NCBI GenBank assembly: GCA_018824765.1
Contig: JAHJFW010000104.1
Coordinates: 1-15,383 of the forward strand
Source of the DNA: Patescibacteria group bacterium
GTDB lineage: Bacteria; Patescibacteriota; Patescibacteriia; 2-12-FULL-60-25
Reading direction: 5' to 3'
DNA: 15,383 nt
Shown: positions 1-6,337 of the stretch, one piece after another
Position numbering within the stretch: position 1 is the stretch's first letter
Layout of the letters: every line of letters starts with the position of its first letter
Translations under genes and position numbers: made by a program
Notes under the pieces: generated by a model
Seen by the model: the letters and a program-made list of their open reading frames with translations, nothing else
Databases searched by the model: none
What the model was told of the DNA's origin: nothing

Positions 1-348
1 TACAAACTGGATTTGGGCGATTTCGGCGCCGTCCCCTTCCCTGCGTCCCAATTTAATTATGCGCGTATAACCTCCGGCGCGTTGGCTGTAACGTGGTCCG
101 AGCTCTTCCAAAACCTTGTTCACTGCCGACTCGAGGCTCAAAACACGCGCCAATTTACGCCGAGAATTAAGGGTTTTATCGCGGCCAACCGTAATTAACT
201 TTTCAACCAGAGGCTTAACAGCTTTGGCTTTTGCAACCGTAGTATTTACATGCTCGTACAAAATCAAAGACTGCGCCAAGTTGCGCAGCATGGCTTCCCG
301 CGGAGCTTTCTCGCGTCCTAAAACAACACCTTTACGCCTATGCCTCAT
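1..348 (-). CDS. rplQ: 50S ribosomal protein L17 (partial, 3' end outside window)
   Basis: Structural protein of the large ribosomal subunit, placed near the peptide exit tunnel. Translating the minus strand from the ATG at 348 gives a protein that opens MRHRRKGVVLGRERAPREA, continues with the family pattern LRNLAQSLILYEHVNTTVAKAKAVKP, and runs to position 1 without a stop. 116 residues are visible. L17 is usually about 115-130 residues, and the last visible stretch (GDGAEIAQIQFV) resembles the normal L17 end, so only a few codons should be missing. The start codon lies 11 bases inside the end of rpoA, so the two genes overlap and are probably translationally coupled. The order rpoA-rplQ is the standard end of the bacterial alpha operon. 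Confidence 0.95.
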   Translation of the reverse strand, partial: MRHRRKGVVLGREKAPREAMLRNLAQSLILYEHVNTTVAKAKAVKPLVEKLITVGRDKTLNSRRKLARVLSLESAVNKVLEELGPRYSQRAGGYTRIIKLGRREGDGAEIAQIQFV

Positions 349-1036
349 ATTCCAAATCTTTCAAGAGATTAAAGTGGTCCAATAAAATATCAACGCCGCG
401 CTTGCACGCATCCAGCGCATCAATCGATCCGTCCGTCTCAAGCGTCAAAATCAATTTGTCATAATCGGTCCTTTCACCCACGCGCGTATCAACGACTTTG
501 TATGAAACATTCAGCACAGGGCTGTACAAGGCGTCAATCGCAATTGTTCCGATCTCCAATTTTTCCTTGACGCGATCCTCGGTTGAACGGTAGCCGCGGC
601 CGCTTCCGACCGTAATCTCCATTTCAAGCGTAGCTGATTTATCTGTCAGATTGGCGATCACCAAATCAGAATTAACGATTTCCACATCGGCATTTTTTTC
701 AAAATCGGCGGCCGTAACCGCCCGCTCGCCTTTGACCGACAAGCTCAATTTGACAGGTTCGTCCGAATGGACTTTCAGCCTCAATGTCTTGAGATTCAAA
801 ATAATTTCAAGCACATCTTCTTTAACATGCGGCATTGTTGAAAACTCGTGGTCAGCGCCTCTGATTTTTACAGCGGTAACTGCGGCGCCGGGCAAAGATG
901 CTAAAAGGACTCGGCGCAAAGCATTACCGATAGTCGTACCATAACCTTGCGTACATGGCTCGACCGTCAAAACACTTTCGTTAGGACGCTCGCCTTTGGC
1001 AAAGCGTATCTTTGATGGGAGAAGAATGGATTCCAT
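338..1036 (-). CDS. rpoA: DNA-directed RNA polymerase subunit alpha, N-terminal domain only
   Basis: Alpha subunit of RNA polymerase, the dimer on which beta and beta' assemble. The 232 residues contain the hallmarks of the alpha N-terminal domain: GYGTTIGNALRRVLLASLPG near residue 32 (dimer and beta contacts), EFSTMPHVKEDVLEIILNLK, VGSGRGYRSTED, and YSPVLNVSYKVVDTRVGERTDYDKL. The protein stops at DHFNLLKDLEYEA, where the domain ends in E. coli (about residue 233 of 329). The linker and the helix-hairpin-helix C-terminal domain, which binds UP elements and activators, are missing. The end is clean, since rplQ starts 11 bases before the stop, so a sequencing frameshift is unlikely. The gene lies 21 bases after rpsD, in the S13-S11-S4-alpha-L17 order. 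No clear Shine-Dalgarno sequence is seen. An out-of-frame ATG lies 4 bases upstream of the start. Confidence 0.96.
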   Translation of the reverse strand: MESILLPSKIRFAKGERPNESVLTVEPCTQGYGTTIGNALRRVLLASLPGAAVTAVKIRGADHEFSTMPHVKEDVLEIILNLKTLRLKVHSDEPVKLSLSVKGERAVTAADFEKNADVEIVNSDLVIANLTDKSATLEMEITVGSGRGYRSTEDRVKEKLEIGTIAIDALYSPVLNVSYKVVDTRVGERTDYDKLILTLETDGSIDALDACKRGVDILLDHFNLLKDLEYEA

Positions 1037-1057
1037 ACATTAAAAAGAACACGGGCT

Positions 1058-1672
1058 TTAACGTGAATAAAATTCAATGATTAATTTTGGATCGAACACA
1101 ACCTGCTTAAGCTCTTCTGCATCCGGGCGGCTGGTTACTTTAGCTTCCATCTCCTCTGGATTCAACGCCAACCACGAAGGCGTTTCCTGTTTTTTCAAAT
1201 CTTCCAACAAATTCTTCCATAATCCCTTCTCCCTCTTATTGTCCCTGATTCTCAAAACATCGCCCGGCTTGACCTGAAATGACGCGATATCTGTTTTCTT
1301 GCCGTTAACGAAAACGTGCGAATGCGAAACAACCTGCCGAGCTGCGGCACGGGTTTTGGCAAAACCGGAACGGAAAACCGAATTATCCAGCCGCATTTCC
1401 AATAGACGCACAAGATTTTCACCTGAATCGCCTTTCATGCTGACAGCTTTTTTAAAATAGTTGCTAAACTGTTTTTCCGAAACTCCATATAAACGCTTGG
1501 CTTTCTGTTTTTCGCGCAACTGTTTTGCGTAGTCTGTCATGCGGCCGCCTTTTCCTTTGGGGCCGTGGACGCCCGGTGCGTACGGACGACGGTTAAAAGC
1601 GCACTTGGCTCGTCCGCACAAAGATACGCCCTCCCGTCTACAATGTTTACAAGTTAACTTCAGTGTTCGCAT
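1058..1672 (-). CDS. rpsD: 30S ribosomal protein S4
   Basis: Primary 16S rRNA-binding protein of the small subunit, and in many bacteria a translational repressor of the alpha operon. The 204-residue product starts MRTLKLTCKHCRREGVSLCG and carries four cysteines (about residues 8, 11, 19 and 24) in a CxxC-x7-C-x4-C pattern, so it is the zinc-binding form of S4. The motif RRPYAPGVHGPKGKGGRMTDYAKQLREKQKAKRLYGVSEKQF is followed by the S4 RNA-binding domain (MRLDNSVFRSGFAKTRAAARQVVSHSHVFVNGKK). I chose the ATG at 1672. An in-frame TTG at 1690 would add six residues not expected in the family. The TTG site overlaps a GGAG placed 12 bases before the ATG, a long spacing. The gap to rpsK is filled by a 7-bp tandem repeat. 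Confidence 0.95.
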   Translation of the reverse strand: MRTLKLTCKHCRREGVSLCGRAKCAFNRRPYAPGVHGPKGKGGRMTDYAKQLREKQKAKRLYGVSEKQFSNYFKKAVSMKGDSGENLVRLLEMRLDNSVFRSGFAKTRAAARQVVSHSHVFVNGKKTDIASFQVKPGDVLRIRDNKREKGLWKNLLEDLKKQETPSWLALNPEEMEAKVTSRPDAEELKQVVFDPKLIIEFYSR

Positions 1673-1690
1673 AAATTTGATGCACTCCAA

Positions 1691-1725
1691 GGTTTCAGGT
1701 TTCAGGTTTCAGGTTATTGGTTATT
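1691..1725. repeat. Heptanucleotide tandem repeat in the rpsK-rpsD gap
   Basis: Five consecutive 7-bp units read on the plus strand: GGTTTCA three times (1691-1711) and GGTTATT twice (1712-1725). They fill most of the 54-bp gap between the rpsK stop and the rpsD ATG. On the transcribed strand they read AATAACC and TGAAACC. The repeat ends one base after the rpsK stop and just upstream of the rpsD GGAG, so its copy number would set the distance between the two genes. Three other tracts with a 7-bp period occur in this window. Confidence 0.9.
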
Positions 1726-1726
1726 T

Positions 1727-2203
1727 TTAGACTCTGCGCGGACGCGGTGGACGGCAGCCGTTATGAGGAATCGGGGTGATATCCTTAATGCTCAACACGC
1801 TTACGCCTTGCGTATTAAAGGCCCTGATCGCGCCTTCACGCCCCTGACCAACGCCCCTGATAAAAAGGTTAACCTCTTTTAATCCGTATTTAGACGCTTT
1901 TTCCAAAGCATTCCTGACAACCAAAGAAGCGGCATATGGCGTGGCTTTCTTTGGTCCCTTAAAACCGGAGCTACCGGCACTTGACCAAGCTAAAGCATTG
2001 CCATTCAAATCAGTCAACGTAACAATGGTGTTGTTATAAGTCGCCTGGACATAAGCTTTGCCATGCCCCACCTGCCTTTCAACTTTGGCCTTGCGTCTGG
2101 CTTTCAGGCTTTTGGAACTTTTGACTTTTTTTACGGCCTGATCCTCGGCCGTCGCCTCCGGCGCCACTTCAGTGACTGCGATATTTTGTTCTTCTGTCTG
2201 CAT
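1727..2203 (-). CDS. rpsK: 30S ribosomal protein S11 with N-terminal extension
   Basis: Small-subunit platform protein that contacts 16S rRNA near the mRNA exit and the Shine-Dalgarno helix. From about residue 35 the sequence is a normal S11: GKAYVQATYNNTIVTLTDLNGNALAWSSAGS, then GFKGPKKATPYAASLVV, LFIRGVGQGREGAIRAF, and the C-terminal DITPIPHNGCRPPRPRRV. The total is 158 residues against about 129 for E. coli. The excess is an N-terminal stretch of about 30 residues rich in A, E and then K (MQTEEQNIAVTEVAPEATAE, then KKVKSSKSLKARRKAK), probably disordered. It starts 3 bases after the rpsM stop, which suggests coupled translation. The ATG at 2203 has only a weak GA-rich stretch upstream. No good in-frame start lies closer to the conserved core. 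Confidence 0.96.
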   Translation of the reverse strand: MQTEEQNIAVTEVAPEATAEDQAVKKVKSSKSLKARRKAKVERQVGHGKAYVQATYNNTIVTLTDLNGNALAWSSAGSSGFKGPKKATPYAASLVVRNALEKASKYGLKEVNLFIRGVGQGREGAIRAFNTQGVSVLSIKDITPIPHNGCRPPRPRRV

Positions 2204-2206
2204 AGA

Positions 2207-2593
2207 TTAGGTCTTCTCAAGCTTACGTTTTCCGGATCCCATGGTGCGGCGGACATTTCCACGCACGGTTCGCGAATTAGTCTTGGTGCGCTGTCCGCGT
2301 ACAGGCAAACCCTTAATGTGGCGCAAACCGCGGTTGGATCCGATTTCTTTCAAACGCTTGATATTGGATAAAACCTCGCGCCTTAATTCCCCTTCAACGC
2401 GATGCCTCTTTTCGACTACTTCGCGGATTTTATTCGCCTGCTCTTCAGTGAGGTCTTTTACTCTGATAGAAGCGTCGACGCCGGACTCCTTAATAATCTT
2501 TTTCGCTATTGTCTGTCCTACGCCATAAATATAAGTCAGCGCAATCTCAATGCGCTTGTTGTTTGGAAGTATAACGCCTGCGATACGGGCCAT
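2207..2593 (-). CDS. rpsM: 30S ribosomal protein S13
   Basis: Head protein of the small subunit, contacting the P-site tRNA and bridging to L5. The 128 residues begin MARIAGVILPNNKRIEIALTY with the family pattern YIYGVGQTIAKKII (helix-hairpin-helix), followed by RLKEIGSNRGLRHIKGLPVRGQRTKTNSRTVRG. The basic tail ends GSGKRKLEKT. The length is normal. The start is unambiguous from family alignment. The upstream sequence is A-rich (TCTAAAAAAAAT) without a Shine-Dalgarno motif. A stem-loop lies in the 55-bp gap to rpmJ. Second gene after the promoter near 2900. Confidence 0.96.
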   Translation of the reverse strand: MARIAGVILPNNKRIEIALTYIYGVGQTIAKKIIKESGVDASIRVKDLTEEQANKIREVVEKRHRVEGELRREVLSNIKRLKEIGSNRGLRHIKGLPVRGQRTKTNSRTVRGNVRRTMGSGKRKLEKT

Positions 2594-2627
2594 ATTTTTT
2601 TTAGACAGTTCAGCCGGGAGTAAACTT

Positions 2628-2641
2628 GGCCGTTACCGGCC
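2628..2641 (-). promoter_or_regulatory. Stem-loop with GUAA tetraloop between rpmJ and rpsM
   Basis: On the transcribed strand the 14 bases read GGCCGGTAACGGCC. The stem GGCCG/CGGCC is perfect (one further U-A pair is possible), and the loop GUAA is of the stable GNRA class. It is not followed directly by a U tract, so it is not an obvious terminator. It sits about 35 bases upstream of the rpsM start and could be an mRNA processing or stabilising element, or a site for r-protein autoregulation. The structure is seen in the sequence; its function is a guess. Confidence 0.45.
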
Positions 2642-2648
2642 ATTAGCT

Positions 2649-2765
2649 CTATCCCTGACGTTGCTTATGTTTAGGATTCTTTTTGCAAATAACCACGACG
2701 CGCCCTTTTCGGCGAACCACCTGGCAATCCCGACACATTTTCTTGACTGAAGCGCGAACTTTCAT
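2649..2765 (-). CDS. rpmJ: 50S ribosomal protein L36
   Basis: Smallest protein of the large subunit, zinc-binding, stabilising 23S rRNA near the stalk base. The minus strand from ATG 2765 to TAG 2649 encodes 38 residues, starting MKVRASVKKMCRDCQVVRRK and ending ICKKNPKHKQRQG. The ribbon ligands C11, C14, C27 and H33 are all present, so it is the zinc-containing (C+) version. The position between infA and rpsM is the classical one. It is the first gene after the predicted promoter at 2918-2889, with a leader of roughly 115 bases. No Shine-Dalgarno sequence is seen before the ATG (CTTTCCAGCT). Confidence 0.95.
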   Translation of the reverse strand: MKVRASVKKMCRDCQVVRRKGRVVVICKKNPKHKQRQG

Positions 2766-2888
2766 AGCTGGAAAGTTGGATTTAAATGAAACTTTATTGG
2801 AATTTTTCCTTTCTCACTTTTTTTATCATTTGTCAAGCCTTCTAAATTTTCGCTAAATCAAGCTTTTTTCCGACATCATCCTTCTGGA

Positions 2889-2918
2889 TTTATAGAATTC
2901 AGACAAACATGCTGTGAA
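2889..2918 (-). promoter_or_regulatory. Predicted sigma-70-type promoter for rpmJ-rpsM-rpsK-rpsD-rpoA-rplQ
   Basis: On the minus strand TTCACA (2918-2913) is followed after 18 bases by TATAAA (2894-2889). Each hexamer matches the consensus in five of six positions. A start point around 2880 would leave a long AT-rich leader before rpmJ at 2765. It lies just after infA, so the last part of the ribosomal cluster can be transcribed separately from infA and alaS. Seen by eye only. Confidence 0.5.
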
Positions 2919-2933
2919 TAACTCCCCCGTAAT

Positions 2934-2954
2934 CCGGCTGGAGCGCCGGTTTTT
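2934..2954 (+). terminator. Possible plus-strand intrinsic terminator beyond infA
   Basis: Plus strand: CCGGC, loop TGGAGC, GCCGG, then TTTTT and a second T run after GGGC. The shape is that of a short intrinsic terminator, but it faces against all genes here. It could stop antisense transcription heading into infA and alaS. On the minus strand the hairpin has no U tract. The five-pair stem is short, hence the low confidence. Confidence 0.25.
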
Positions 2955-2969
2955 GGGCTTTTTACAGGC

Positions 2970-3203
2970 CTAGAGTCTATAAGTTATACGCCCCTTTGTC
3001 AAATCATAGGGCGTCATCTCAACCTCCACCTCGTCTCCGGGCGTAATTCTTATTCTATACATCCGCAATTTACCGGATAAATGACATAAAATCGTATGCC
3101 CGTTATCCAAACGGACCTTAAATGTGGCGCCGGGCAAATTTTCCTCAACCACCCCCTTAACAACTATAAAATCCTTGTTCGAACCTTCGCCCTTATGCGA
3201 CAT
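2970..3203 (-). CDS. infA: Translation initiation factor IF-1
   Basis: S1/OB-fold factor that binds the ribosomal A site during initiation together with IF-2 and IF-3. The 77-residue sequence shows the family pattern: VVKGVVEENLPGATFKVRLDNGH, then ILCHLSGKLRMYRIRITPGDEVEVEMTPYDLTKGRITYRL. The N-terminus (MSHKGEGSNKDF) is about five residues longer than E. coli IF-1. The start at 3203 is the only sensible ATG. The product lies between alaS and rpmJ. The 105 bases upstream, to the small ORF that follows alaS, are AT-rich and may hold a promoter, but no hexamer pair stood out. Confidence 0.95.
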   Translation of the reverse strand: MSHKGEGSNKDFIVVKGVVEENLPGATFKVRLDNGHTILCHLSGKLRMYRIRITPGDEVEVEMTPYDLTKGRITYRL

Positions 3204-3308
3204 AATGTAAAAATTGTTTCTTCATTAGTTAATAGGCATTAGAAATTATTTATTTGATACAATCTTGACGAAAACAATACACTATCCGCTCTAAGTGGTC
3301 AAAAATAT

Positions 3309-3455
3309 TTACCCTAAAACGGCCTTAATCCTCCTCCGCATCTCATCAGCTTCTTCCTTTCCCAAAAGCGCCTCCTCAACCTCCCCCACCTCCGGAGGTT
3401 CAGTGGGGATTGGATGTTTCTCTTTTGCGAAGGGGTTTTCAAGGGTTGGCATCAT
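3309..3455 (-). CDS. Possible 48-residue protein just downstream of alaS
   Basis: An ATG at 3455, 20 bases after the alaS stop, opens a 48-codon frame ending TAA at 3309. The product begins MMPTLENPFAKEKHPIPTEP, is proline-rich and then strongly acidic (EVGEVEEALLGKEEADE), and ends MRRRIKAVLG. I do not recognise a family. The last 18 residues echo the end of AlaRS itself (KEEAVSAGVRRIKAVVG), and the matching DNA also looks similar, so it may be a duplicated fragment of the alaS 3' end. A second ATG follows directly at 3452. There is only a weak GGGCG upstream. It could be a real microprotein, part of the alaS transcript, or a chance frame. Confidence 0.4.
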   Translation of the reverse strand: MMPTLENPFAKEKHPIPTEPPEVGEVEEALLGKEEADEMRRRIKAVLG

Positions 3456-3475
3456 ATTTATTGATTTTTTCGCCC

Positions 3476-5383
3476 TCACCCTTGCCCCTCGTCTCCGCCC
3501 ACAACGGCCTTGATCCTCCGCACTCCGGCTGACACGGCTTCTTCTTTTAGAATCTTAAACGACCCCAACTCGCCCGTCCGCGCCACATGCGGGCCGCCGC
3601 AGATTTCAACTGAAAACGGCTCGGTTTCGTCGCCTATGAAATAAACGCTTACACGATCCCCGTACTTTTCCTCAAAATAAGCCGAGGCGCCGCGCTGTTT
3701 GGCTTCTTCCGGCGTCATCTCTTCACAATGCACCGGCAAATCGCGCCGGATTACGTCATTCACCATATCCTCGACAGCGGCGATTTGTTCGGGTGTCATT
3801 TTCTCCGGAGCTGTAAAATCAAAACGCAAACGATCGGGATTGATGTTCGAGCCTTTTTGGCGCACCTCCTCGCCCAAAACATTTTTTAAAGCACGATGCA
3901 AAAGGTGGGTTGCGGTATGCAGTTTGGTCGTCTCAATTGAATGGTCTGCCAGCCCGCCCTTAAATGCGCCCGACGAGGCCGTGCGCGACAATTCCTGATG
4001 TTTTTTAAACTCTTCGTCAAAGCCGGCCACATCCAAATTGCCGCCGCGCTCGCCGATCAGCTCTTCTGTCAATTCAAGCGGAAAACCATAAGTTTGAAAA
4101 AGATCAAAAGCCTCTTTGCCGGAAATCAGCTTATCGCGGCTCATGGCCTCGAATTCTTTCAATCCCTTTTCCAAAGTTTTTGCGAATTTCTCCTCCTCTT
4201 GCGACATCTCTTTACTGATTCTGCCGCGATTGGTTTCGAGCTCTCTATAATGGACGCCAAACTCTCCGATAACCACTTGCGCAATAATCTGCGTTATCGG
4301 CTCTTTAATGCCCAGCCGCAAAGCTTCGCGCGCGGCGCGGCGGATCAGTCGCCTGACAATATAACCCTGTCCGGTGTTGGAAGGCGCGACTCCGCGCTCA
4401 TCGCCAATGATAAAAACCGCGGCGCGCAAATGGTCCGCGATAATGCGAAAGGAACGATCAGTTATATCACTGCCATAACCGTAAATCTTTCCGGATAACA
4501 CGGATAAGGCGCTGAAAATCCCCTGAAAAACCTCTGTCTCAAAAACATTCGACCGGCCTTGCAGCATAGCGGCCATACGCTCAAGCCCCATGCCTGTGTC
4601 AACATTTTTCTGTTTAAGGGGCAAAATCTTTCCATCTGCAGTTTTTTCATACTCCATGAACACATCATTCCAAATTTCAACGAATCGTCCGCAATCGCAA
4701 TTCGGATGGCAGACTTTGCCAAAGGCCGCATCGTGTTTCAACCCCGTATCAAAAAACATCTCCGTATCCGGCCCGCACGGCCCGGTCTGTCCGGCAGGCC
4801 CCCACCAGTTGTTTTTTTTCGGGTATGCATAAATCCGCGCGCCCTTCTTGCCTACAGCCGGCTTGTCCCGCCCCGGTACCCCGATCTCCGCGGCAAAACC
4901 GTCCATTTCAAATTTCGATTGCCAGATTTGCGCGGTTTCCTCATCCTGCGGCGCGTCTTCATCGCCTTCAAAAACACTGATAAACAACTTCGCCGGATCA
5001 ATCGCCAGCCAATCTTTGGAAGTTAAAAACTCGTAAGACCAAGCAACGGTTTCGGGCTTGAAATAATCGCCAAGCGACCAGTTACCCAACATCTCAAAAA
5101 AAGTCAGATGGCGGTTATCGCCTACATCTTCGATATCATCAGTGCGCACGCATTTTTGCGCGCTCGCCAACCTGTTCCCCAGTGGATGTTCATGGCCTAA
5201 CAAATACGGTACAAGAGGATGCATGCCCGCGGTTGTAAATAAAACCGTGGGATCGTTTTCCGGCAATAGCGATGCCGATGGGATTATGATATGGCCCTTT
5301 TCCTTGAAAAAATCCAAAAACTTTTGCCGCAATTCCGTCACGGTCATGCTGTTTTCGCGCGCACCATTTGAATTCTCTGACAT
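3476..5383 (-). CDS. alaS: Alanyl-tRNA synthetase lacking the C-Ala domain
   Basis: Class II synthetase that charges tRNA-Ala and clears mischarged Ser and Gly. In the 635 residues the catalytic core is complete: RQKFLDFFKEKGHIIIPSAS at the N-terminus, LTFFEMLGNWSLGDYFK (motif 2), VDTGMGLERMAAMLQG, and GVAPSNTGQGYIVRRLIRRA. The editing domain has its zinc ligands H489 and H493 (HTATH) with C595 and H599 (CGGPHV). The sequence then stops at SAGVRRIKAVVGGDEGQG, the normal end of the editing domain. The coiled-coil dimerisation region and the C-Ala domain are missing (E. coli has 875 residues). The first 12 residues (MSENSNGARENS) precede the usual start MTVTELRQKF, so an ATG at 5347 is an alternative. 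The start lies 21 bases after the stop of the preceding membrane protein gene. Confidence 0.95.
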   Translation of the reverse strand: MSENSNGARENSMTVTELRQKFLDFFKEKGHIIIPSASLLPENDPTVLFTTAGMHPLVPYLLGHEHPLGNRLASAQKCVRTDDIEDVGDNRHLTFFEMLGNWSLGDYFKPETVAWSYEFLTSKDWLAIDPAKLFISVFEGDEDAPQDEETAQIWQSKFEMDGFAAEIGVPGRDKPAVGKKGARIYAYPKKNNWWGPAGQTGPCGPDTEMFFDTGLKHDAAFGKVCHPNCDCGRFVEIWNDVFMEYEKTADGKILPLKQKNVDTGMGLERMAAMLQGRSNVFETEVFQGIFSALSVLSGKIYGYGSDITDRSFRIIADHLRAAVFIIGDERGVAPSNTGQGYIVRRLIRRAAREALRLGIKEPITQIIAQVVIGEFGVHYRELETNRGRISKEMSQEEEKFAKTLEKGLKEFEAMSRDKLISGKEAFDLFQTYGFPLELTEELIGERGGNLDVAGFDEEFKKHQELSRTASSGAFKGGLADHSIETTKLHTATHLLHRALKNVLGEEVRQKGSNINPDRLRFDFTAPEKMTPEQIAAVEDMVNDVIRRDLPVHCEEMTPEEAKQRGASAYFEEKYGDRVSVYFIGDETEPFSVEICGGPHVARTGELGSFKILKEEAVSAGVRRIKAVVGGDEGQG

Positions 5384-5404
5384 AGTTTGTAAAAAGATTA
5401 GGAC

Positions 5405-6208
5405 CTAGATAACCGCCACTTCTTCGATTTCATCGTCTTGAAAATCGATCGCTGGCGTAACCGACGATTTCACGTTTCGCAACAGCGAATACCGCAATAA
5501 TTCAGCCTGATTGGCAAAAACCTTTAAAAGTGTCGTATCCAAATTGGCCCTGTTCGAAGCATCAACGGCTAAAAGCAGATAAGCTTTTACCGGCTTGCCC
5601 TGTTTATCCGAAGGAACAACCAAGATCTCCCTGCCGTCTTCGGCACGGCTGAAAGCATGCGAGATGCCGGAATAGTGAACTTTGGTCAATTCTTTGTTTG
5701 AAATTTTAAAATGGTTTTTCTCTTCGGTGTGATGGTAGATTTCAAACTCGGTCCTTGATTTCTCCAATTCCACATATCTGATGACGGCGGTATTGGATCC
5801 GGTGCTGACCGCGGCATTCATCAGCAATGAAGTAAGCAGGTCCTTGGCAAGATGGTCGCTCTCCATAACGCTCAAAGACGTCTGGTTTGACAAACGTTTC
5901 AAGACTTCTATCTTGCGGTTGACCGCACCGATGTATTTATACGATTCGACAAGTTCGCGCTTGACGCGGTCGCATTCGTTGCGCGCATTTTCATGTTCGC
6001 GCTCATGCTTCTCCATCATCCTTTGATAAATTGAAAAAATCGCCAGGCCTACGATGCCGAATATAAAAATCATTATCTCTTCCACATGGCGCTCCTGAAT
6101 CCACAAAAAATCCTGCTTAACGATTGATGGCGACAAAACAGCCAGAACGAATAGCGCCAAATAAACCAATGAAATCCATTCGAGTCTGAAAAGCGATTTT
6201 GCTTTCAT
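5405..6208 (-). CDS. Membrane protein: two TM helices, coiled coil, GAF-like domain
   Basis: 267 residues, family not named by me. A short basic N-terminus is followed by a hydrophobic helix at about 12-29 (ISLVYLALFVLAVLSPSI) and a second at about 43-61 (EEIMIFIFGIVGLAIFSIY). Between them lies a loop of about 13 residues. A highly charged helical stretch at about 62-107 (EKHEREHENARNECDRVKRE, ending NRKIEVLKRLSN) looks like a coiled coil. The remainder, about 110-250, alternates beta-like segments and helices in the manner of a GAF domain (TAVIRYVELEKSRTEFEIYH, EILVVPSDKQGKPVKAYLLL, FANQAELLRYSLL). The layout suggests a cytoplasmic sensor dimerised at the membrane, but no kinase, cyclase or HD output domain is present. 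The tail is acidic (DFQDDEIEEVAVI). It is probably cotranscribed with alaS, with its own promoter at 6269-6241. Confidence 0.8.
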   Translation of the reverse strand: MKAKSLFRLEWISLVYLALFVLAVLSPSIVKQDFLWIQERHVEEIMIFIFGIVGLAIFSIYQRMMEKHEREHENARNECDRVKRELVESYKYIGAVNRKIEVLKRLSNQTSLSVMESDHLAKDLLTSLLMNAAVSTGSNTAVIRYVELEKSRTEFEIYHHTEEKNHFKISNKELTKVHYSGISHAFSRAEDGREILVVPSDKQGKPVKAYLLLAVDASNRANLDTTLLKVFANQAELLRYSLLRNVKSSVTPAIDFQDDEIEEVAVI

Positions 6209-6234
6209 AAAACTACGAATTTTTTATCATAATC

Positions 6235-6251
6235 GCGTGTATTAAACACGC
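6235..6251. promoter_or_regulatory. Inverted repeat over the -10 region (operator candidate)
   Basis: GCGTGT and ACACGC flank a 5-base AT spacer, giving a perfect 6-bp dyad centred on the predicted -10 box. The symmetry and position suit a dimeric repressor site, but the repeat is short and no regulator gene is nearby. There is no U tract to make it a terminator of mnmA. Confidence 0.3.
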
Positions 6252-6269
6252 AAAGGCCGAAAAAATCAA
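6241..6269 (-). promoter_or_regulatory. Predicted promoter for the membrane protein and alaS
   Basis: Minus strand TTGATT (6269-6264), spacer of 17, TTTAAT (6246-6241). The hexamers match the sigma-70 consensus in four and five positions. The leader to the ATG at 6208 is about 25-30 bases. The -10 hexamer lies within a perfect inverted repeat, GCGTGT-ATTAA-ACACGC (6235-6251), which could be an operator. Confidence 0.45.
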
Positions 6270-6337
6270 GGGTCGCGGTTTTTTTTATGATTTAAATGGG
6301 TGTTTTTAACATAAACTGCGGCGCGTATTCGCCTTGC

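Noticed and set aside
3941..4498. 185-codon plus-strand frame inside alaS
   Set aside because: Antisense shadow of a clearly conserved alaS; no recognisable protein features or start signals.
6270..6337. Terminator after mnmA
   Set aside because: Only a 4-bp stem (GGCG/CGCC) without a following U tract on the minus strand; not convincing.
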